DNA of 64,000 bases from Psychrobacter cibarius (GTDB taxonomy: Bacteria > Pseudomonadota > Gammaproteobacteria > Pseudomonadales > Moraxellaceae). This document shows positions 61,727 to 64,000 of this stretch, piece by piece. The position numbers and the translations under genes are program-made. Under the pieces are notes generated by a model. That model saw only the letters and a program-made list of their open reading frames with translations. It was not told the DNA's origin and ran no database searches. The stretch spans positions 1,550,001-1,614,000 of the forward strand of contig CP131612.1 of the NCBI GenBank assembly GCA_030686115.1, written 5' to 3'. Each line of letters opens with the position of its first letter. The first letter of the stretch is position 1.

Positions 61727-63115
61727 ATGAGCGCTCAGACCCTTTATTTAAGTATTCTAGCGTCTTCTATGGCACTGACGGAATCGCCCAATCTCGCAGC
61801 GCTGGCAAGCGTAGAGCTTGTTACAGAATACGCGTTTGATTCAAATGTCGTGGCAAAAGTCATGGCAGTTGATGAAAAAACCCTTACCACTGACACTGAT
61901 CCGCTAAACAATCTTATTTTCAAGATCAGTTTTAACGACAAGATAGACGGCAGTGTATTAACGGAATTAAAAGGCCGTTTATACACTGGCGGCGGCGTTG
62001 AAGCGTTAGAAGAACAGCACGCCGATGATTTTAGTTATATCACAGGCAAGTTAGACTTTTACGGCGCACTTGATAGTGAGTATGACTTTTTCGAGTCAGT
62101 CACGACCAGCTATAGCAAAAGCGATGCGGCAGCAATCAAGACGGCGCTTGAAACCATGGGTGCGTTAAACCAACTCGGCGCTTATCGCACCAAACAAGTT
62201 GAGCTTGCTGTGCCAGCCAGCACCGTAACCGACTTGACACCAAAAGAGATTAAAAACGCGTTGTTAGACATGCGCGATCGTCCACGCTATATAGTCTCTT
62301 GTGAGGTGGCTAGCCTACCTAATATTGAGGCACTGGCAGAGGTGATGGGTAAGATCAACTGTCATGTATTGCTTGATATTGGCAATATCACAGACTGGCA
62401 ATCAGCCGTGGCATTGGCTGAAACACTAAGCATTAACGACCATCGTTTTTGGGTTTTTTGGAACCCTAATAAGTCGCGTCCAAGCAATGCAACAACCGTA
62501 TTGGCGCGTAAAAAATGGCGCCCGTGCGTTGGTGACTATCTTGCGCAATTATTGATCCGTAATGCGGCCACTAATGCCGCTGGAATCCCGCCAATCTATC
62601 GACCAATCGCGGGTTACGACTTCCCAGTATTATTCCGCGATATGGAGAAAATAAGCGGCTTAACACTAGATGAGGAAGCGCAAAATGCGCTTGCGAGCGC
62701 TGGCGTGAACGTTGTCATTAATGAGCGTTTTGACGGCGGCGATCGCTTTATCTACGGGGATGCACTAACCCAGTACAACAGCAAGACCAGTGCCTTACGC
62801 TTGATCAACTCATCCGAAATTGAGACTTATACCGCCAATGTCGTGATCGGTATCACCAAGAAGCACTTACTAAAAGGCATGAGCAGCTTTGTTAAAGATG
62901 CGACCAGTGAATGCGAACGCTTTTTAGATGCGTGCGTTGTTGATGATAGCGGCAAAGGTTTATTGGTGCAATCGTCAGAGCTTGGCGGTCGTTATTACGC
63001 GCTCAGTATCACACCACGCGCCGATGATCCATTTAGTAAGGCAGACATTAAGTTTAGCCGCCGTCCGCAAGGGTGCGCACGCCAAGCCTTTTTAGAAACC
63101 ACAGTCACCAAGTAA
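61727..63115 (+). CDS. Tail sheath protein
   Basis: A 462-aa contractile tail sheath. N-terminal 150 residues are beta-rich with SILASSMALTESPNLAALASVELVTEYAFDSNVV. The conserved C-terminal domain is clear: HRFWVFWNPNKSRPSNATTVLARKKWRPCVGDYLAQLLIRNAATNAAGIPPIYRPIAGYDFPVLFRDMEKISGLTLDEEAQNALASAGVNVVINE…. This matches the sheath pattern in which the hydrophobic strand, Pro-rich loop and Ala-Gly-Val-Asn segment precede the C-terminal insertion arm. It shows the phage is myovirus-like. It starts 34 nt after the late -10 element. Confidence 0.75.
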   Translation: MSAQTLYLSILASSMALTESPNLAALASVELVTEYAFDSNVVAKVMAVDEKTLTTDTDPLNNLIFKISFNDKIDGSVLTELKGRLYTGGGVEALEEQHADDFSYITGKLDFYGALDSEYDFFESVTTSYSKSDAAAIKTALETMGALNQLGAYRTKQVELAVPASTVTDLTPKEIKNALLDMRDRPRYIVSCEVASLPNIEALAEVMGKINCHVLLDIGNITDWQSAVALAETLSINDHRFWVFWNPNKSRPSNATTVLARKKWRPCVGDYLAQLLIRNAATNAAGIPPIYRPIAGYDFPVLFRDMEKISGLTLDEEAQNALASAGVNVVINERFDGGDRFIYGDALTQYNSKTSALRLINSSEIETYTANVVIGITKKHLLKGMSSFVKDATSECERFLDACVVDDSGKGLLVQSSELGGRYYALSITPRADDPFSKADIKFSRRPQGCARQAFLETTVTK

Positions 63116-63190
63116 TAACCCGCTTGATCACTATCATGCCAGCGATCAGTACCAATCACAGTGTAAATAATCATTTTTCAAGGAAAAAAT

Positions 63191-64000
63191 ATGTTAAACC
63201 CAATGATGAACCAGCGCCGCCGTGACCGCAACCATGAGCGCCAGCAAGCCCAGTTTGATGCGCTCAACCCAAAAGATGCCGCCGATAAGTTAGGAGCTGA
63301 TCCAATCAGTGAACGTATGGCGATCGTAGCCACCAGTCAAATGCGTATTCAGGCGCTATCGGTTGCATTTATGCTTGCCGCCACACTATCAGAAGCGGAT
63401 TATGACGATGAAGATATCCTGCCAAGTGAGGTGCTAGACGCGCTGATGCTTGAAGCATTTGTTGATGACGACGATGAGGATATCGAGGGCATCGATGAAA
63501 ACGTTAAAATTACATTCTCAGCCCACGTAGCAGACGCGCTATCAACCCTAGGTGTTGAAGACTCAGTAATCGATGATCTGTTCGATGATGATGTTGAAGT
63601 TGCCGATGCAGCAGCACTTGCCGCCGCTGAGACGGTATTAGAAAACATGCCTGATGACGGTGATGATTTTGATGTGTTTGTGGCCGCGTTCGCTTATAGC
63701 GATGAAGACGTGGACGATGCCGAAGAATCAGGCGAGTTTGATAGCTTGGGTAATCAAGAGCCACAGTTTGATGCCGCTGGCAAGAAATTACGTGCTGGTA
63801 AAACAACGGTTAAGAAAGTCAACGGTAAAACGCTGAAATACAAAGCCGTCAAAGCCATTCGTAATGGTAAGAAAGTCACCATTAACAAGCGTATTGAAGG
63901 CAAGCCATTACTTAAAGCTGGCCAAAAAGCCGCGCTTAAAAAAGCACGCCGTAAAGCGGGTACTGGTTCCGCTATCAAAAAGCAGATCCGATCGTTTAGT
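63191..64000 (+). CDS. Acidic/basic phage structural protein, 3' partial
   Basis: Frame open from ATG 63191 (AAGGAAAAAAT upstream) to the right edge, 270 codons, so the end lies outside. The start is basic and Gln/Arg-rich (MLNPMMNQRRRDRNHERQQAQ), then a helical segment (RMAIVATSQMRIQALSVAFMLAATL). A very acidic Asp/Glu-rich region (about 75-185) follows, then a strongly basic Lys-rich stretch (KVNGKTLKYKAVKAIRNGKKVTINK). This kind of charge partition is seen in scaffold or head-completion proteins, but I cannot assign it. Lies 75 bp after the sheath gene with no late element between. Confidence 0.6.
   Translation, partial: MLNPMMNQRRRDRNHERQQAQFDALNPKDAADKLGADPISERMAIVATSQMRIQALSVAFMLAATLSEADYDDEDILPSEVLDALMLEAFVDDDDEDIEGIDENVKITFSAHVADALSTLGVEDSVIDDLFDDDVEVADAAALAAAETVLENMPDDGDDFDVFVAAFAYSDEDVDDAEESGEFDSLGNQEPQFDAAGKKLRAGKTTVKKVNGKTLKYKAVKAIRNGKKVTINKRIEGKPLLKAGQKAALKKARRKAGTGSAIKKQIRSFS

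Larger units (their letters stand above)
24035..64000. mobile_element. Large temperate contractile-tail prophage, left part
   Basis: From the att site to the right edge all genes are phage-type or cargo: Xis-like protein, repressor/Cro/CII, antirepressor, replication protein, terminase, capsid, fibre, sheath and tape-measure/lysozyme protein. No integrase, portal, holin or second att is seen, so at least one quarter to one half of the element probably lies beyond 64 kb. Whether it is inducible cannot be told; the core switch genes are all intact. Confidence 0.93.

Overview
The window looks like the chromosome of a Moraxellaceae gammaproteobacterium, most like Psychrobacter. This is inferred from gene content: a urtABCDE-urease locus, a YadA/UspA-type trimeric adhesin, a DUF3817 membrane protein and a COG2509 flavoprotein. 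It has two parts: ordinary host chromosome (1-24.06 kb) and one end of a large temperate contractile-tail prophage (24.06 kb to beyond the right edge).

Host part. From left: the C-terminal bulk of a fused siderophore permease (FhuB type), a DUF3817 membrane protein (minus), a glutathione S-transferase, an unknown small protein, a fragment of a phospholipase D-type protein, an M14 zinc carboxypeptidase and a trimeric autotransporter adhesin with ten 45-bp repeats. Then comes a 12.8-kb minus-strand urea locus read from 21.6 to 8.9 kb: urea ABC importer urtABCDE, then ureD, ureA, a fused ureB-ureC, ureE, ureF, ureG and a hupE/ureJ nickel permease. Urea uptake, nickel supply, enzyme and maturation factors are thus one transcriptional block. 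TGCACCA repeats and a sigma-54-like element ahead of urtA suggest nitrogen control. A COG2509 flavoprotein closes the host part.

Prophage boundary. At 24035-24057 lies only the last 23 nt of a tRNA gene (T-loop to CCA, minus strand), followed on the host side by the tRNA's own terminator. This is an att site; the rebuilt tRNA, and probably the integrase, should lie past 64 kb.

Prophage early part (24.1-35.7 kb). A leftward operon (membrane protein, two unknown proteins, AlpA/Xis-type protein) starts at a promoter carrying repressor operators. Next is an accessory block: a DUF4917/SIR2-like protein, a HipA-like kinase with a DUF3037-like partner, a YebY-like lipoprotein and an excalibur-domain protein. 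Then the S24 repressor, Cro-like and CII-like regulators, a Rha/KilAC antirepressor, a DUF1376 replication protein with 15 GTAACG iterons inside its gene, a DUF1064 nuclease and an XRE regulator.

Prophage late part (35.7-64 kb). Structural genes are plus-strand: possible small terminase, tape-measure/lysozyme protein, terminase large subunit, tail fibre, probable capsid, tail sheath and several unknown virion proteins. Six late units start from a shared element, GGAACACCCC followed 34 nt later by a -10 hexamer. In three of them the -10 lies inside the 5' arm of a terminator hairpin. Two cargo blocks interrupt the late region: 39.3-42.5 kb (HEXXH protein, RHH regulator, acidic lipoprotein) and 56.3-61.4 kb (minus-strand T6SS VgrG, VRR-NUC nuclease effector and type VI immunity protein), the latter seated in a broken copy of a structural gene.
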